A stretch of DNA of 64,000 nt from Desulfuromonas soudanensis (GTDB lineage: Bacteria > Desulfobacterota > Desulfuromonadia > Desulfuromonadales > WTL): contig NZ_CP010802.1 in the NCBI RefSeq assembly GCF_001278055.1, positions 1,899,504-1,963,503 of the forward strand, given 5' to 3'. This document shows, one piece after another, positions 53,363-61,100 of this stretch. Made by a program: the position numbers and the translations under genes. The notes below the pieces were generated by a model. That model was not told the DNA's origin. It worked only from the letters and a program-made list of their open reading frames with translations, and searched no databases. How positions within the stretch are numbered: position 1 is the stretch's first letter; each line of letters begins with the position of its first letter.

Positions 53363-54178
53363 ATGCAACGCCAACCCGCCGTCGCCGGCCAGTTCTATCC
53401 GGGGGACGCCCGGACCCTGAGGCAGACCGTCCTCGAACTCCTTTCTCCGCCGGCAAAGGTGATGACCGCTGCCGGAATCGTCTCCCCCCATGCCGGCTAT
53501 CGCTATTCCGGCGGCATCGCCGGCGAGACCTTTGCCAGGATTCGCGTCCCGGAAAAGGTCGTCGTTCTCGGCCCCAACCATCAGGGGATAGGGCATCGGG
53601 CCGCGGTCTATCCTCGCGGCAGCTGGCTGAGCCCGCTGGGCGAAACCCCGGTCGACGAAGTTCTGGCCGCGCGGATTCTCCAGGCCTGCCCGGTCCTGGC
53701 TGCCGATACCGTCGCGCACTCCCGGGAACATTCCCTCGAAGTCCAGCTCCCCTTCATCCTGATGCGCTCTCCCGGGGCGACGATCGTTCCGATCTGCCTG
53801 GGGTCCCTCTCCCTCGAAGAACTCCTCGCCCTCGGCGAGGGGCTCGGTAAGGCGCTGCTGGAGACGCCTGAGGAGGTCCTGATCGTCGCCAGTTCCGACA
53901 TGACGCACTACGAAGAAGCGGAGACGGCCCGCACCAAGGATATGCGGGCCATTGCCCGGATTCTCGACCTCGATGCCGAGGGGCTCTTCAGGACGGTACG
54001 GGACGGCGCCATCACCATGTGCGGCGTGCTGCCGACGGTGGTGATGCTTGTTGCCGTCCGCAGCCTCGGCGCCCTTCGAGGGGAACTGGTGCGCTACGGA
54101 AACTCCGGCGAGGTGAGCGGCGATCACGACGCGGTCGTCGGCTACGCCGGGGTGGTGGTCCCGATCCCGGAGCGCTGA
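53363..54178 (+). CDS. MEMO1-family protein (AmmeMemoRadiSam system protein B)
   Basis: A 271-residue protein of the MEMO1 group: QPAVAGQFYPGD, SPHAGYRYSGGIAGETF, VVVLGPNHQGIG, HSREHSLEVQLPF, SSDMTHYE. The conserved His/Asp/Cys resemble those of dioxygenases, though function is debated. In some organisms it belongs with a radical-SAM enzyme and AMMECR1; neither is in the window. ATG 53363 follows GGGAGGA. A MITE-like element begins 3 bases after its stop. Confidence 0.85.
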   Translation: MQRQPAVAGQFYPGDARTLRQTVLELLSPPAKVMTAAGIVSPHAGYRYSGGIAGETFARIRVPEKVVVLGPNHQGIGHRAAVYPRGSWLSPLGETPVDEVLAARILQACPVLAADTVAHSREHSLEVQLPFILMRSPGATIVPICLGSLSLEELLALGEGLGKALLETPEEVLIVASSDMTHYEEAETARTKDMRAIARILDLDAEGLFRTVRDGAITMCGVLPTVVMLVAVRSLGALRGELVRYGNSGEVSGDHDAVVGYAGVVVPIPER

Positions 54179-54180
54179 GA

Positions 54181-54349
54181 CTAGGAGCCTGTCGGACTAT
54201 CCATGAGCCGGCTGTAAAATCGTCTAGTTGGGCCATATCCAAGCTCCTTTTCGACCAATAGAGAAGGCTATTGGCTCTCAAACGAGCTCGAATCTGTCCT
54301 CAAATATCCAATTTTTCGCTTCGGCCCGTATAGTCCGACAGGCTCCTAG
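54181..54349. mobile_element. MITE-like element with 16-bp perfect terminal inverted repeats and CTAG flanks
   Basis: GAGCCTGTCGGACTAT (54185-54200) and its perfect complement (54330-54345) bound a 161-bp A/T-richer insert. CTAG occurs on both sides (54181-54184, 54346-54349), a plausible 4-bp target duplication that is itself palindromic, so the duplication is not proven. It has no complete transposase. An internal 7-bp hairpin (CCAATAG at 54255-54261 with CTATTGG at 54268-54274) is present. Confidence 0.65.
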
Positions 54350-54366
54350 GCGCTGGGAGAAAATCC

Positions 54367-54395
54367 TTGTCAATTCCCCCTTCTTAAAGTATAAA
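54367..54395 (+). promoter_or_regulatory. gltX promoter
   Basis: TTGTCA (54367-54372) and TATAAA (54390-54395), 17-base spacing, 79 bases before the gltX ATG. It lies just outside the right end of the MITE-like element. Confidence 0.65.
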
Positions 54396-54399
54396 AAGC

Positions 54400-54429
54400 C
54401 GGGTCGCCGTCGAGGCGACCCGTTGTTTT
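54400..54429 (+). terminator. Terminator-like hairpin at the predicted 5' end of the gltX transcript
   Basis: CGGGTCGCC (54400-54408) and GGCGACCCG (54414-54422), 9-bp stem with GTCGA loop, then TTGTTTTT. It may terminate the upstream MEMO1 transcript or act as an attenuator of gltX. Confidence 0.55.
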
Positions 54430-54473
54430 TGCCTTCCCGAAAGAATTTTTCCGCGCCATCCAAGGAGTCCCCG

Positions 54474-55871
54474 ATGTCCAAACTGCGCGTCCGCTTCGCT
54501 CCCAGCCCCACCGGGTATCTGCACGTCGGCGGCGCCCGCACGGCGCTCTTCAATTACCTGCTGGCCCGCAAGGAACACGGGACTTTCATCCTGCGCATCG
54601 AGGACACAGACGTCGCCCGCTCCACCCAGGAGTCCGTCGACGCCATCCTCCGGGCCATGGAGTGGCTCGGGCTCTCCTACGACGAAGGCCCTTTCTATCA
54701 GTCGGAGCGCTTCGACCTCTACCGCGGTAAGATCGAAACCCTGTTGGCCGAAGGGAAGGCCTATCGCTGCTACTGCACCGTCGAAGAACTCGATGCCCGG
54801 AGGGAAGCGGCGATGAAAAGCGGCGGTAAGCCGCGTTACGACGGCACCTGCCGCGACCGCACAGACCATCCCGAAGGGGCTCCCTTCGTCGTCCGTTTCA
54901 AGAGCCCCCTGGAGGGAGAGACGACCTTCGTCGACCGCATCAAGGGTCCGATCACCTTTGCCAACGACGAACTCGACGACCTGATCATCCAGCGCAGCGA
55001 CGGCACCCCGACCTACAACTTCGTCGTCGTAGTCGACGACGCCGAAATGGGGCTGACCCTGGTGATCCGCGGCGACGACCACATCAACAACACGCCGCGT
55101 CAGATCGTCATGTATCAGGGACTCGATTATTCCGTCCCCGAATTCGCCCATGTGCCGATGATTCTCGGCGCCGACAAGACTCGGCTCTCCAAACGGCACG
55201 GCGCCACCTCGGTCATGGCCTACCGCGAGATGGGGTACCTCCCCGAGGCGATGGTCAACTACCTGGTGCGCCTCGGCTGGTCCCACGGCGACCAGGAGAT
55301 CTTCTCCATGGAGGAGTTGATTGAAAAATTTTCCCTCGACCACGTCGGTCGCGCCGCCGGAGTCTTCAATCCCGAAAAGCTCCTGTGGCTCAACGCCCAC
55401 TACATCAAGACCGGTGACCCGGTGCGCCTCGGCGAACTTCTCAAGGAATATCTCGGCAACATCGCCGTCGATACGAAGGGGGGTCCAGAGATCACCGCCG
55501 TGGTCAAAACGCTGCAGGAGCGAGCCCGCACGATGGTCGAAATGGCCGAGGGAGCGGCCTTCTATTTCAAGAAGGAGGTCGACTATGACCCTGAGGCCGT
55601 CGCCAAATTTCTTACTTCCGACAAAAAGCCGATATTCGAATCCCTGATCGCCGGTCTGGCTTCATGCGGCGAATGGAACCACGACGGCATCGCCGCCGTC
55701 TTTGCCGCGGTGATGGAAGAAAACGGTCTCAAACTCGGCAAGATCGGGCCCTCCGTCCGCGTCGCCCTGGTCGGCGGCACCAGCAGTCCCGGCATCTACG
55801 AAGTTCTCGAAGTTCTCGGTCAGGCGGAGAGCCTTCGGCGGTTGCGTCTGGCCCTGCCGAAGCTGGCGTAA
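54474..55871 (+). CDS. gltX: Glutamyl-tRNA synthetase
   Basis: A 465-residue class I synthetase of typical length. The HIGH-type motif is in [18 protein letters not shown]; the KMSKS-type motif is [10 protein letters not shown] near residue 239; [13 protein letters not shown] holds Cys residues of a possible zinc site, and [10 protein letters not shown] continues it. It charges tRNA-Glu, and in organisms without GlnRS also tRNA-Gln. ATG 54474 with AAGGAG upstream is the proper start; a frame running back to 54228 passes through the inserted element. Confidence 0.95.
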   Translation: MSKLRVRFAPSPTGYLHVGGARTALFNYLLARKEHGTFILRIEDTDVARSTQESVDAILRAMEWLGLSYDEGPFYQSERFDLYRGKIETLLAEGKAYRCYCTVEELDARREAAMKSGGKPRYDGTCRDRTDHPEGAPFVVRFKSPLEGETTFVDRIKGPITFANDELDDLIIQRSDGTPTYNFVVVVDDAEMGLTLVIRGDDHINNTPRQIVMYQGLDYSVPEFAHVPMILGADKTRLSKRHGATSVMAYREMGYLPEAMVNYLVRLGWSHGDQEIFSMEELIEKFSLDHVGRAAGVFNPEKLLWLNAHYIKTGDPVRLGELLKEYLGNIAVDTKGGPEITAVVKTLQERARTMVEMAEGAAFYFKKEVDYDPEAVAKFLTSDKKPIFESLIAGLASCGEWNHDGIAAVFAAVMEENGLKLGKIGPSVRVALVGGTSSPGIYEVLEVLGQAESLRRLRLALPKLA

Positions 55872-55985
55872 AAGAGAAAATTTGATTTTATTACAGGTAG
55901 TTGCGGTTGACATTTCAGGTCGTTTCGAAGGCTTGAAAGTGTCGGAAAGGTCCGCTCCAGCCCAATCCAAGGAACTGGATTTTCG

Positions 55986-56399
55986 ATGATTGATCAACTG
56001 TATCGCTCCGTCTCGGGGTATCTCCCCGATTCGGTGACCCCCACCATGTTCGCCGGGAGCCTTGTCGCACTGGTCCTGCTCGTTCCCGGAGCGCTGGTCG
56101 GCAGTCTGTGGTGGCGCCGTCGGCAGCGCAACCGTTTCACCTATCGCTTCGAAATTTTCTGGGACAAAAAACTCCGCCCCTTCTGTCCCACCTGCCGCAG
56201 CCCCTTAAGCAACTGGAGCCAGCATTCCGGCTGGAAATTCGAAAGCCAGGAAGGGCGCACCGTGCGTCAGCCTGCCACTTACCATGCCTTCGATTGCCCC
56301 CTGTGCGTCAAACCGGTGCGACTGGTCGACTCCGACGGTTACGAAGTCTCCCTCGAAGAGGCCCTTGCTCAACTTCAGGCTCCGGTCCGCGAGGACTGA
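55986..56399 (+). CDS. Single-pass membrane protein with Cys-pair zinc-ribbon-like domain, unknown function
   Basis: A 137-residue protein with one transmembrane segment (about residues 20-43). The cytoplasmic part has two Cys pairs, CPTCRSPLSNW and FDCPLCVKPV, separated by about 35 residues, resembling a zinc-ribbon. I do not recognise a named family. A strong terminator follows, so the gene is a single-gene unit; the 114-base region before it has no promoter I can support. Confidence 0.6.
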   Translation: MIDQLYRSVSGYLPDSVTPTMFAGSLVALVLLVPGALVGSLWWRRRQRNRFTYRFEIFWDKKLRPFCPTCRSPLSNWSQHSGWKFESQEGRTVRQPATYHAFDCPLCVKPVRLVDSDGYEVSLEEALAQLQAPVRED

Positions 56400-56428
56400 G
56401 TTCAGATCTGTTTTCCAGCAATCTCCGT

Positions 56429-56462
56429 GAGCCGCTCCTTTCAGCAGGAGCGGCTCTTTTGT
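56429..56462 (+). terminator. Intrinsic terminator after the zinc-ribbon-like gene
   Basis: GAGCCGCTCCT (56429-56439) and AGGAGCGGCTC (56446-56456), 11-bp stem with a TTCAGC loop, followed by TTTTGT. Confidence 0.85.
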
Positions 56463-56477
56463 ATTGGATTAGAACAG

Positions 56478-56506
56478 TTGACTCGATAATGAGATGCAGT
56501 TATATT
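56478..56506 (+). promoter_or_regulatory. Promoter of the first GGDEF gene
   Basis: TTGACT (56478-56483) and TATATT (56501-56506), 17-base spacing. About 135 bases of leader separate the predicted start from ATG 56648. Confidence 0.65.
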
Positions 56507-56647
56507 AATAACCGTTTAGTTTGCTGATTACATATAACGGATTCTGGCGGCCGTGACGGGGGATGGGGCAGGGGACGGTTCCATGGGGAGGAAAGTCTCT
56601 CCTTTGAATGACCGAGTTTTCAGAACCTTCCAAGGGAGTTCTGATTT

Positions 56648-57514
56648 ATGATTTCCATCTGTGCAAAAACATGCGTCTTCGGCGGCGGTCTGATCATTGT
56701 CGGCTCTCTGATTCCGACCCGGCAGCTGATTGCCCAATTGCCCAAAGGTTACACCCGCAATTGCTGGTACGCCATGTTAGTCCTGGAGGTCCTGTTTCTT
56801 GCCGGATACCTGGGTTATGCCCGGGTCTTCTGGAACGATCATTCAGGATTGCATGATCTGATCGTTCCGGGAGTGTTCTTCCTGGGCGCCTGTTTCGTTT
56901 GGCTTGCTGCAGCCCTTTCCCTGCAGACTGTGGATGCCATTGCGCGGCTCAACAGCCTTGAACAGGAAAACATCGCCGACGCCCTGACCGGAGTTTTTAA
57001 CCGCCGCTATCTGGATCGCTGCTTGAACGAAGAGGTGATGAGGGCCCGACGATTCAATCTTCCTCTATCCATTCTCCTGCTGGATATCGACCATTTCAAG
57101 CAGATTAACGACAGCTACGGACACCGAGCGGGGGATCAGGTGCTGATCTCGTTTGCGGCTAAGCTTCAATTGGAGCTTCGCGAGTTTGATATCCTGGCGC
57201 GCTACGGCGGTGATGAGTTTATGATCATCGCTCCGCAAACCCCACCCCAGGGAGCCGCCAACCTTGCCTCTCGCCTGCGCAACCGCATTGAAGCCGAGAA
57301 GTTAAGGCTGTCCGACGTTCAGGGACGGGCGGTGGAGATTCCCCTGACCTGCAGCCTGGGCGTCGCCAGTCTCGCCGGCGAGGTGGACTCCGCCGAGAAA
57401 CTCATCAACGCTGCCGACGAAGCCCTCTATCGTGTGAAACGCAAGGAAAACGATAGGGGCAAGAACCCCTCAGAAGGGCAGAATTTACTTTTGGGGAACA
57501 GGGGGGAAGCTTGA
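56648..57514 (+). CDS. Membrane-anchored diguanylate cyclase (GGDEF)
   Basis: A 288-residue protein. Two or three hydrophobic helices lie in residues ~8-100, then a short helical linker and a GGDEF domain (about 115-275) with GVFNRRYLDR, LDIDHFKQINDSYGHRAGDQVL and YGGDEF. An inhibitory I-site RxxD (REFD) sits five residues before GGDEF, so c-di-GMP feedback is expected. It makes c-di-GMP from two GTP. AAGGGAG lies before ATG 56648. The gene is alone, with a terminator after it. Confidence 0.9.
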   Translation: MISICAKTCVFGGGLIIVGSLIPTRQLIAQLPKGYTRNCWYAMLVLEVLFLAGYLGYARVFWNDHSGLHDLIVPGVFFLGACFVWLAAALSLQTVDAIARLNSLEQENIADALTGVFNRRYLDRCLNEEVMRARRFNLPLSILLLDIDHFKQINDSYGHRAGDQVLISFAAKLQLELREFDILARYGGDEFMIIAPQTPPQGAANLASRLRNRIEAEKLRLSDVQGRAVEIPLTCSLGVASLAGEVDSAEKLINAADEALYRVKRKENDRGKNPSEGQNLLLGNRGEA

Positions 57515-57541
57515 ATTGAGACGAACTCAAACGATATTCCC

Positions 57542-57577
57542 GGGCCGCCCCTGTTGAATGGGGCGGCCCTTTGTTTT
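57542..57577 (+). terminator. Intrinsic terminator after the GGDEF gene
   Basis: GGGCCGCCCC (57542-57551) and GGGGCGGCCC (57560-57569), 10-bp perfect stem, followed by TTTGTTTTT. Confidence 0.88.
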
Positions 57578-57838
57578 TGGGACGGATTTGTGGTTCGGTG
57601 GGGGGGAATCAGGGGGGCCGCCTCCCGTTAGGCCGATCGGGGAGTAGCGTTGGGTGCCGGAACCTGCGTATCACTACAGATTCTGCTGAGAATCCAAAAA
57701 ATAAAAAATCTTTCTCCCATTTCCTGTTATCTTACCAACCTGATTATTGTTAACGAGTCCATGGATGGCTGGGATGGACAGGACGCTGGAATATGCGGAA
57801 AATGAATAAAATGACGAATTATCCCCTGGAGCCTGGTC
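57578..57838. other. Intergenic region before the REC-GGDEF gene
   Basis: No gene, tRNA or recognised riboswitch. It contains a run of A/T-rich bases near 57690-57760. A short frame at 57794-57850 (18 codons) overlaps the ATG of the next gene and could be a leader peptide. Confidence 0.35.
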
Positions 57839-58777
57839 ATGGTAAGTAACGCCGATATCCTGAACGCCGGTATCCTGATCGTAGATGATCTGGCAACCAA
57901 TGTGGAGTTGCTCGAAGAAATGCTGCGCGGTGCCGGCTATACGCACGTTAGCTCGACCCGTGACCCGCATTCGGTCTGCGCTCTGCATCGCGAGAATCAT
58001 TACGACTTGATTCTCCTCGATCTGCGGATGCCCGGGATGGATGGTTTTCAGGTAATGGAAAGCCTGAAGGAGCTCGAAACGGATGGCTACCTCCCCGTCC
58101 TAGCCGTGACCGCTGAACCGGGTCACAAATTGCGGGCGCTGCAGAGCGGCGCAAAAGATTTTGTCAGCAAACCACTCGACATGGCCGAGGTGCTGATGCG
58201 GGTTCGCAATATGGTTGAGGTCCGCCTTTTGCACGAAGCGGCCCGCAATCACGCCAAGATGCTCGAAGAATTGGCGCTCAATGACCCCCTGACAGGCCTC
58301 GCGAATCGACGGCTTCTTGACGACAGAATGGCGATGGCCCTGGTTCATGCTCAAAGGCACAAGAGTGCCATGGCCGTGATTTACCTGGATCTGGACGGGT
58401 TCAAGGAAATTAACGACACTCTTGGGCACGGCGTCGGGGATGTTTTGCTGAAAATGGTCGCAAAACGCCTGCTGACAACGGTGCGCGAAGAGGATACCGT
58501 GGCGCGCCTGGGGGGTGACGAGTTCGCCATCGCGCTGTGGCACGTCAGCGGAATAGAATATGCAGCTTCGGTGGCCGCAAGAGCAATTGCTGCCGTGTCG
58601 CAACCCTATGACATCGAGGGAAATGTTGTGGGCATAACCACCAGCGCCGGGGTTAGTGTTTATCCGGTTCATGGCAGGAATGCGGAGACTTTGATGAAAA
58701 ATGCCGACCTGGCTCTGTACGTGGCTAAAGCAGAGGGGAAAAACGCCTATCGGATCGCCGGGGGAACTGGCGAGTAA
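57839..58777 (+). CDS. Response regulator diguanylate cyclase (REC-GGDEF)
   Basis: A 312-residue WspR/PleD-like protein. Residues ~10-125 form a receiver domain (LIVDDLATN, phosphoacceptor Asp61 in LILLDLRMPGMDG, AVTAEPG, and the Lys in FVSKPLD). Residues ~145-305 form GGDEF (LANRRLLDDR, LDLDGFKEINDTLGHGVGD, LGGDEF) with I-site REED. Phosphorylation should drive c-di-GMP synthesis. The sensor kinase is not adjacent. ATG 57839 follows CTGGAG. Confidence 0.92.
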   Translation: MVSNADILNAGILIVDDLATNVELLEEMLRGAGYTHVSSTRDPHSVCALHRENHYDLILLDLRMPGMDGFQVMESLKELETDGYLPVLAVTAEPGHKLRALQSGAKDFVSKPLDMAEVLMRVRNMVEVRLLHEAARNHAKMLEELALNDPLTGLANRRLLDDRMAMALVHAQRHKSAMAVIYLDLDGFKEINDTLGHGVGDVLLKMVAKRLLTTVREEDTVARLGGDEFAIALWHVSGIEYAASVAARAIAAVSQPYDIEGNVVGITTSAGVSVYPVHGRNAETLMKNADLALYVAKAEGKNAYRIAGGTGE

Positions 58778-58807
58778 AGGGTAGATTCCCTTACAAGAGG
58801 GAACAAG

Positions 58808-58825
58808 CAGGCGGCTATCCGCCTG
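58808..58825 (+). other. Short hairpin after REC-GGDEF gene
   Basis: CAGGCGG (58808-58814) and CCGCCTG (58819-58825), loop CTAT. A second weak stem TTCCCT/AGGGAA lies at 58786-58803. Neither has a T-run, so termination is doubtful. Confidence 0.35.
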
Positions 58826-58870
58826 TAATGATCGAGCCGGCAACCATCCCCCCCCAAACAGGAATAACCC

Positions 58871-59230
58871 ATGAAAGGACGCACCGTCCGCGAATTTCCT
58901 GCCAATGCCGATCTCTGGCCTCAGGTTGAGGCCTGGGCGGCGAAGAACAGATTTGCACTCGATCATCAGGAAGTGAACCGCCGTGTTTACCGCAAAGGCC
59001 ATTGGATGCTCATGGCGCCGGCCTGGGTGGAGATTCGCCGGGAAGGCCAACGGGCGATCCTTGAAGCCTGGATCAATGCCGATTTATTCCTGATTCTCAG
59101 CCTTTTTTCGGGAAAAAAGTCCGAAACGGGTATCGAATCAGGGGGAATAACCGCCGCTGTGCCGCGTCGGAAAACCCGTGAGGCGGTCAACCGACTGCTG
59201 GCGCTATTTGACCAGAAACCGATCGTTTGA
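58871..59230 (+). CDS. Hypothetical protein
   Basis: A 119-residue protein with a hydrophobic stretch (NADLFLILSLFSG, about 70-82) but no signal peptide. The start is FPANADLWPQVEAWAAKNRFAL, and a charged C-terminus follows. I do not recognise it. AGGAATAA precedes ATG 58871. It stands between two signalling genes, on the same strand. Confidence 0.5.
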   Translation: MKGRTVREFPANADLWPQVEAWAAKNRFALDHQEVNRRVYRKGHWMLMAPAWVEIRREGQRAILEAWINADLFLILSLFSGKKSETGIESGGITAAVPRRKTREAVNRLLALFDQKPIV

Positions 59231-59295
59231 ACCGCAACAATGATTTGCCGCCAGCCATAAAAATCAAATCAACATTTTTATCAAGGTAATTGACC

Positions 59296-59766
59296 ATGAA
59301 AGAGATCAGTCGAATTCTTGTCATTAGCAGGATGACACCTTACTGCCGGGACGCCATCCATTATGGTCTTTCGCTTGCACGCAAGTATAAAGGGGAACTC
59401 TTTATTTTGCACCTTCTCGCCAACCCTGGCGATATCATCGGAGTGAATGCATCCGGATTGTTCCCGCTAGAAGAATATAACAAGTACAGGGACATTCAAC
59501 AAAAAGCCAAGGATGAGCTAGATCAGGTCATCAAGCAGGAAATCAAAGACGGGTTCCCTATTAAGGAATTAATTAGTGATCACGACCCAGTCGATGAAAT
59601 TTTACATGTTGTCAAAGAAGAGAACATAGACCTTATTGTCATGCTTGCTCATGAGGAAGGGCATCTGGAGCACACTCTTTTCGGACGCGAGAAGGATGAC
59701 ATCATCAGCAGTTTGCCCTGTTCGATACTCCTGGTGAAAAAAGAGCCTGAGCCTGTGAAGCGGTAG
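59296..59766 (+). CDS. Universal stress protein (UspA family)
   Basis: A 156-residue Usp protein: RILVISRMTPYCRDAIHYGLSLARKYKGELFILHLL, DPVDEILHVVKEENIDLIVMLAHEEG and a C-terminal HTLFGREKDDIISSLPCSILLVKKE that resembles the ATP-binding G-x2-G-x9-G(S/T) region in degenerate form. Its lower G+C and A/T-rich third codon positions differ from the neighbours. It may respond to starvation or redox stress. ATG 59296 follows AAGGTAATTG. Confidence 0.85.
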   Translation: MKEISRILVISRMTPYCRDAIHYGLSLARKYKGELFILHLLANPGDIIGVNASGLFPLEEYNKYRDIQQKAKDELDQVIKQEIKDGFPIKELISDHDPVDEILHVVKEENIDLIVMLAHEEGHLEHTLFGREKDDIISSLPCSILLVKKEPEPVKR

Positions 59767-59837
59767 GATGTTTTTGTTCTGAAAATAAGAAGCCGCAAAG
59801 AGGGCGAAGGATGAATTAGCGAAAGGGAAACGACACC

Positions 59838-60020
59838 GTGGCAATGACCGTTGAAATCAGGGGCAATAAACTCTGTATCGAGATTGACCTGGAAAAGCCG
59901 ACGCTCTCGGCAAGCCGCAAGACGCTCGTGGTCGCCAGTACGCGAGGGAATGCCGTCACCGCCGTTGAAGTCGACGGCAAGCCCGTTACCATCGGCTTGA
60001 ATGCTTATATCAAACGATAA
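59838..60020 (+). CDS. Small protein of unknown function
   Basis: A 60-residue product, probably beta-rich (VEIRGNKLCIEIDLEKP, KTLVVASTRGNAVTAVEVDGK). It may start at GTG 59838 or ATG 59844. I vaguely recall similar short proteins in Geobacter-like genomes but cannot name the family. It lies between the universal stress gene and another unknown. Confidence 0.55.
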   Translation: MAMTVEIRGNKLCIEIDLEKPTLSASRKTLVVASTRGNAVTAVEVDGKPVTIGLNAYIKR

Positions 60021-60089
60021 ACCAGGATTTGGCGGAGGGGAGGGGGGAATATCCTCTGCCGTCGGCCTGGAAGGCGAAAGGCCGGCCTA

Positions 60090-60884
60090 ATGTCGCATCC
60101 GCTTTACGGTTTGCAAAAGGCTGCGGATAAATCGGCCGAAGCCGCAGAGATCTGGCTCCGGCAGAACCTGCCCAGACTTCGGCAAAGGGATATCCTGCGA
60201 ACCGTCAATGGCGATTGTTCGTGCCCCACCTGCCACGACAAGCAATTCGGTGCTTTTTCTGCCGCCAAAAAATGTTTGGGGGAGGAACGTTTCCAGAAGA
60301 TTATTGGCGAGACGTTGAAGGGTCTTTCTGTCCTGTCAATTCACAATTCAGAAGTCGCCCTGGTTTTTTCCTTATGGCTGCAGGGAGCCGACCCCGACAA
60401 AAAAATCTCCCCCTTGTTCCCCGAGATCGAGCCCTGCCTCTCAATCGTCAAAAATCTCCCTGGCGATGTCAGGAAAAAACTCCTCAATGACCCCACCTTC
60501 AAGCATTTCGTCAAAGATTCAGAGTCCATCGTTGGAGCCCTTGCGTTTTTTCGATTGTCCGCGGACAGGATAGAGACGTCCAAACGGGGATTTAGTTACT
60601 CACCGGCGATAAAATGGTTGAACTCCTACGTGGCGCAACTGCAAACCGCTCGCCCGGACGTTGATCGATCCCTTCCCTTTCAGGAGCGGTGGCATCTCTT
60701 TGTCGGGGGCAATCCTTACCAGGGTATTCGGGATTACTTTTCCCTGCCGGAGGACCGGGAGGCCCTGCAGGCGATTCTTTCCGCCCATCCTGCCGCGGCC
60801 AAGATCGTTGAGTCGATCCCTGAGGGAAAGGTGATGTGGAAACGATTAAAAAAGAATTTGCTGGAAAAGTTGGCAGGGTCATGA
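60090..60884 (+). CDS. Hypothetical protein with C-x-C-x2-C motif
   Basis: A 264-residue soluble protein. It begins LYGLQKAADKSAEAAEIWLRQNLP and has CSCPTCHDKQ near residue 45, then a mainly helical C-terminus. The short Cys motif might bind metal. No named domain is recognised. It sits before the PAS-GGDEF gene; both have unusual composition, so the region may be accessory. Confidence 0.55.
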   Translation: MSHPLYGLQKAADKSAEAAEIWLRQNLPRLRQRDILRTVNGDCSCPTCHDKQFGAFSAAKKCLGEERFQKIIGETLKGLSVLSIHNSEVALVFSLWLQGADPDKKISPLFPEIEPCLSIVKNLPGDVRKKLLNDPTFKHFVKDSESIVGALAFFRLSADRIETSKRGFSYSPAIKWLNSYVAQLQTARPDVDRSLPFQERWHLFVGGNPYQGIRDYFSLPEDREALQAILSAHPAAAKIVESIPEGKVMWKRLKKNLLEKLAGS

Positions 60885-61100
60885 AGAACGTTTTTTGAAA
60901 AATTTCTCAATGGAAAAAGTAGCCTTGGATTGAACCAACCCCGGACTCTCCTCCCAAGACCTCACCCCGACCGATTCCCCACGAACGCCCCTCCCGCACC
61001 AGGGTTTACCCCCGACTCAAGATTAACCCATGAGAAACGTGGTAGACTGGCGGAAAAGGGCCCTTTGATTGTTGGGGGGCATGGAGCTTGGAGGTTAGTC

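Noticed and set aside
54228-54473. Upstream extension of glutamyl-tRNA synthetase into the inverted-repeat element
   Set aside because: The conserved synthetase N-terminus starts at ATG 54474 with a good ribosome-binding site; the extension is not conserved sequence.
56507-56647. c-di-GMP (GEMM) riboswitch before the diguanylate cyclase
   Set aside because: Neither the conserved GNRA-tetraloop/receptor pieces nor the usual paired P1a/P1b order was seen.
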